From JAZRYE01 sp045600585 (GTDB lineage Bacteria; Bacillota_I; Bacilli_A; RFN20; CAG-826): a stretch of 54,666 nt of DNA. The stretch covers positions 1 to 54,666 of the forward strand of contig JAZRYE010000039.1 of the NCBI GenBank assembly GCA_045600585.1, given 5' to 3'. Made by a program: the position numbers and the translations under genes. The notes beneath the pieces were generated by a model. The model was not told where the DNA came from. It saw only the letters and a list, made by a program, of their open reading frames with translations, and did no database searches. Shown piece after piece: positions 52,379 through 54,666 of this stretch (position 1 is its first letter; each line of letters begins with the position of its first letter).

Positions 52379-53530
52379 ATGGCACTTAAAATTCACGTTG
52401 TTAGAAAATTAGATACTCCAAGATGGAAGACTATTTTAATTAAAGTTTCTTCCGTAATTCTAGCCTTTTTAGTATCTGCTTTATTCGCAAGCATTATTCA
52501 ACCAGGCGCATTTGCTGATTTCTTTAAGCAAATGATCAATGGTACCTTTGTTAACCCAGTTACTCATAAATTGGAAGAAGGTTTAATTTTATCTTTATTT
52601 GAAGTAGTGGCTATTTTAGCTTTAATTGCTATCGCTTTAACTCCTTGTTTCAAAATGAGATTCTGGAACATTGGTGCAGAAGGCCAAATGATGGCAGGCG
52701 TTATTGCTACTGCATTAATTATGAAATACTTAGGTCCTGTTATGCCTAGACCTGCATTAATTGTTACTTATATAGTAGCTTCTATTGTTGCCGGCGGTTT
52801 ATTTGGATTCTTACCTGCAGTATTTAAAGCTTATTTCAAAACTAACGAAACATTATTTACTCTTATGCTCAACTATGTAGCAACATTCCTTGCTGCATAT
52901 ATCATTTATACTTGGGATCCAAAGAAAGGAACAGTCCCTCCTTTTAATGAAAAATATTACATTCCAGATTTATTCAATAAACCATATTTAGTAATTATTA
53001 TCTTTGCTGCTTTATTAGCTATTGCAATGTTTATCTATTTAAGATTCTCTAAACATGGTTATGAATTATCTGTTGTTGGTGAATCACAAAGAACCGCTAA
53101 ATACATCGGTATTAATAGAAAAGCTGTTATTATTAGAACCGTTGTTGTTTCTTCTGCTTTATGTGGATTAATAGGTTGTTTGATGTTAGCTGCTACTAAT
53201 TCTTCATTCACAAGTTCTATTACTGGTGGTGATGGATTTACAGGTGTTCTTATTAGTTGGCTTGGCCACTTCAATCCATTTGAAATTTTGATTTATGCAT
53301 TCTTATTTGGCTTTGTAAATAAAGGTAGTAAAGCTGCCGCTGCTGTATATGGCGTTGGTGGATCATTTACAAAAATTGTTAGTGGTATTTTCTTCTTCTT
53401 TATTATTGCTACTGAATTCTTTAGCAATTATAAAATCGTTATTAATAAAGAAGAAAAACATGACGATAAGGTTACTAATGAACCGGTCTCAGCTAAAGTA
53501 GAAACAAAAGAAATGGAGGTAAGTAAATAA
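52379..53530 (+). CDS. Nucleoside ABC transporter permease 1
   Basis: 383 residues, about eight to ten membrane spans. FWNIGAEGQMMAGVIATALI is the conserved block of the NupP/YufP-type permease, followed by KTNETLFTLMLNYVA and the coupling region SVVGESQRTAKYIGINRKAVII. The C-terminal tail is charged. It starts three bases after the ATPase stop. Confidence 0.93.
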   Translation: MALKIHVVRKLDTPRWKTILIKVSSVILAFLVSALFASIIQPGAFADFFKQMINGTFVNPVTHKLEEGLILSLFEVVAILALIAIALTPCFKMRFWNIGAEGQMMAGVIATALIMKYLGPVMPRPALIVTYIVASIVAGGLFGFLPAVFKAYFKTNETLFTLMLNYVATFLAAYIIYTWDPKKGTVPPFNEKYYIPDLFNKPYLVIIIFAALLAIAMFIYLRFSKHGYELSVVGESQRTAKYIGINRKAVIIRTVVVSSALCGLIGCLMLAATNSSFTSSITGGDGFTGVLISWLGHFNPFEILIYAFLFGFVNKGSKAAAAVYGVGGSFTKIVSGIFFFFIIATEFFSNYKIVINKEEKHDDKVTNEPVSAKVETKEMEVSK

Positions 53531-53531
53531 T

Positions 53532-54509
53532 ATGTCAAGTCTTGCGTTATTATTAAAAACTTCAATAAAACTCGCTACAGTATTCTTATTTGGTTCTATT
53601 GGCGAAACAATTACAGAAAAATCAGGTCACTTAAATATGGGTATTCCTGGCATTATGTCAATCGGTGCTATTGGTGGTGTCCTTGGAGAATCTATTTATA
53701 TTGGTATTGTTGGTAAAAATGGTATCGATCCATTCTTATGTATATTAATTCCAATTATCTTTACATTAATCTTTGGCGCTATTGCTGGATTATTCTTCTC
53801 CTTCATGTGCGTCACATTAAAATCAAACCAAAACGTTGTTGGTCTTACATTAACAACGTTCGGTGGTGGTTTATGTGGCTTATTCTTAAGTAATGACAAA
53901 TTAATTAGTAAAGATTTCTTCTATATTCCAGGTAAATATTTCAACTCAATGATATTCCCAAATGCTCCTCAACAACCTAACTGGTTTGTTAATGCATTCT
54001 TCTCTCAAGGCTTCTTAACATATTTAGCTATTTTATTAGCTATTGCAGTTGCCATCTTCTTTAAAAAGAGTAGAACAGGTTTATCACTTAGAGCAGTTGG
54101 TGAAAATCCTGCAACTGCTGACGCTGTTGGTATTAATGTTTCTCGATACAAATACATGTCAACAATCATCGGTTCTGCTATAGCTGCATTAGGTGGATTA
54201 TTCATTGTTATGGATAATAACCGTGGTACATTCGAACCTGATGTTATCGAAGGCTATGGTTGGCTTGCTGTTGCTCTTGTTATCTTCACAATGTGGAAGA
54301 CTGACTTAGCTATTGCTGGCTCATTCATATTCGCTGTTCTTTACTGCATCCCTAACTGCTTTGCTCTTCCTGGCGATGCAATGAAGTTGTTAAAGATTGC
54401 TCCATATGCAATGACAATTATCGTTCTTATCATAACCTCGGTACTAAAAGTAAAAGACTCGCAGCCGCCGTCATCATTAGGTATTACCTATTTTAGAGAA
54501 GATAGATAA
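53532..54509 (+). CDS. Nucleoside ABC transporter permease 2
   Basis: 325 residues, about eight membrane spans. GSIGETITEKSGHLNMGIPGIM is the NupQ/YufQ-type block (normally a -G-x-LNIGxEGxM pattern). RAVGENPATADAVGINVSRYKYMSTIIGSAIAALGG is the coupling region. It forms the membrane pair with the 52379 permease. The ATG follows GGAGGTAAG. The operon ends 20 bases before the right IS end. Confidence 0.93.
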   Translation: MSSLALLLKTSIKLATVFLFGSIGETITEKSGHLNMGIPGIMSIGAIGGVLGESIYIGIVGKNGIDPFLCILIPIIFTLIFGAIAGLFFSFMCVTLKSNQNVVGLTLTTFGGGLCGLFLSNDKLISKDFFYIPGKYFNSMIFPNAPQQPNWFVNAFFSQGFLTYLAILLAIAVAIFFKKSRTGLSLRAVGENPATADAVGINVSRYKYMSTIIGSAIAALGGLFIVMDNNRGTFEPDVIEGYGWLAVALVIFTMWKTDLAIAGSFIFAVLYCIPNCFALPGDAMKLLKIAPYAMTIIVLIITSVLKVKDSQPPSSLGITYFREDR

Positions 54510-54529
54510 TAAATTAAGACAAAATAAAA

Positions 54530-54666
54530 GGGGATGTTGAAAAACCAATAGGTTGAGTAAACACCCTTTTCTTGTGCAAAAAAGATGCGAAATCGCAAGA
54601 AATCGCATCTTTTTGCTACAATACTCTTGTCCAAGGAGGTATTGTATGCCTTATTTTACACTTGAA
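54530..54666 (+). mobile_element. 5' end of a second, related insertion sequence
   Basis: It starts with GGGGATGTTGAAAAACC (54530-54546), followed by a perfect 10-bp hairpin (54581-54590/54603-54612) with T-tail, TACAAT (54617-54622), AAGGAGGT and an ATG at 54646. Order and sequence match the minus-strand element at 1-141, but the two are not identical, so they are different copies or close relatives. The element runs off the right edge. Confidence 0.8.
54646..54666 (+). CDS. Transposase, N-terminal 7 codons only
   Basis: Partial gene running off the right edge. The visible peptide is MPYFTLE, sharing MPYF with the transposase start at the left edge. It is placed by AAGGAGGT five bases upstream. 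Family not determinable from seven residues. Confidence 0.6.

Noticed and set aside
1..54666. CRISPR array, prophage, integron, tRNA or rRNA genes
   Set aside because: No regularly spaced direct repeats, no phage structural or integrase genes, and no tRNA cloverleaf or rRNA-like sequence were seen on either strand.
1..54666. Mycoplasma genetic code (TGA = Trp)
   Set aside because: TGA is the stop at 5246-5248 and 26245-26247 in tight ATGA overlaps, and the conserved tryptophans I looked at in the genes are encoded by TGG.

Overview
The window is an AT-rich, gene-dense stretch of a low-GC Bacillota genome. Most likely it comes from an uncultured gut lineage near the Mollicutes-like Bacilli (RF39/Acholeplasma/Erysipelotrichales neighbourhood). 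The support is: many Cys-lipoproteins with no LPXTG anchors, InlB-type B-repeat surface proteins, a clostridial-order rnf operon, a purine riboswitch with an intrinsic terminator, and a BMP-type nucleoside transporter. TGA terminates real genes (4-base ATGA overlaps at 5245 and 26244), so the mycoplasma code is excluded. The exact taxon is inference. Both window edges lie in the 5' ends of two related but non-identical insertion sequences. Their transposases read outward, so the window is the DNA between two diverging IS copies and may be a contig broken at repeats.  Layout. (1) 1-141: left IS end. (2) 148-1968: secreted tyrosine-phosphatase-like protein (minus strand). (3) 2078-24778: carbohydrate locus. 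It has a cytoplasmic GH43/117-like enzyme, then an operon (3216-10229) of MDR dehydrogenase, Gfo/Idh/MocA oxidoreductase, quinone-reductase-like enzyme, alpha/beta hydrolase, Dcr2-like metallophosphoesterase and GH42 beta-galactosidase. Next come a lipoprotein, a large surface protein, an ABC ATPase with three overlapping membrane-protein genes, a GH71/99-like lipoprotein, a sugar-binding lipoprotein with two permeases, a second surface protein with the same unusual C-terminal anchor, and a second alpha/beta hydrolase. (4) 24934-31566: rnfC-D-G-E-A-[small Cys protein]-B, apbE, a NusG-domain-II protein and a Gx transporter. (5) 31602-36677: SDR mannonate oxidoreductase and uxuA, HAD phosphatase, a small repeat protein, GDPD, beta-phosphoglucomutase and hypoxanthine phosphoribosyltransferase. 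(6) 36731-46327: four large lipoproteins, two of them paralogs sharing a 114-nt near-identical tract. (7) 46366-48949: SGNH hydrolase and a membrane/DUF2188 protein (both minus). (8) 49174-54509: purine riboswitch and terminator controlling a four-gene nucleoside ABC transporter. (9) 54530-54666: right IS end.  How it fits together. Oligosaccharides are probably trimmed outside by lipoprotein or surface enzymes, imported by the MalFG-type transporter, and split in the cytoplasm by GH42 and GH43-like enzymes. Sugar-acid or keto-sugar intermediates would be handled by the dehydrogenases and the UxuA branch. Rnf, matured by ApbE, would couple the ferredoxin/NADH pool to an ion gradient. Hypoxanthine phosphoribosyltransferase and the riboswitch-controlled nucleoside transporter form a purine-salvage theme. 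No rRNA, tRNA, CRISPR array or prophage was seen. The most unusual points are the Rnf operon with a domain-truncated RnfB next to a new small Cys protein, the purine riboswitch with a very short P2, the shared Gly-Cys C-terminal anchor, the gene-conversion tract, and the covarying read-in hairpins of the two IS ends.
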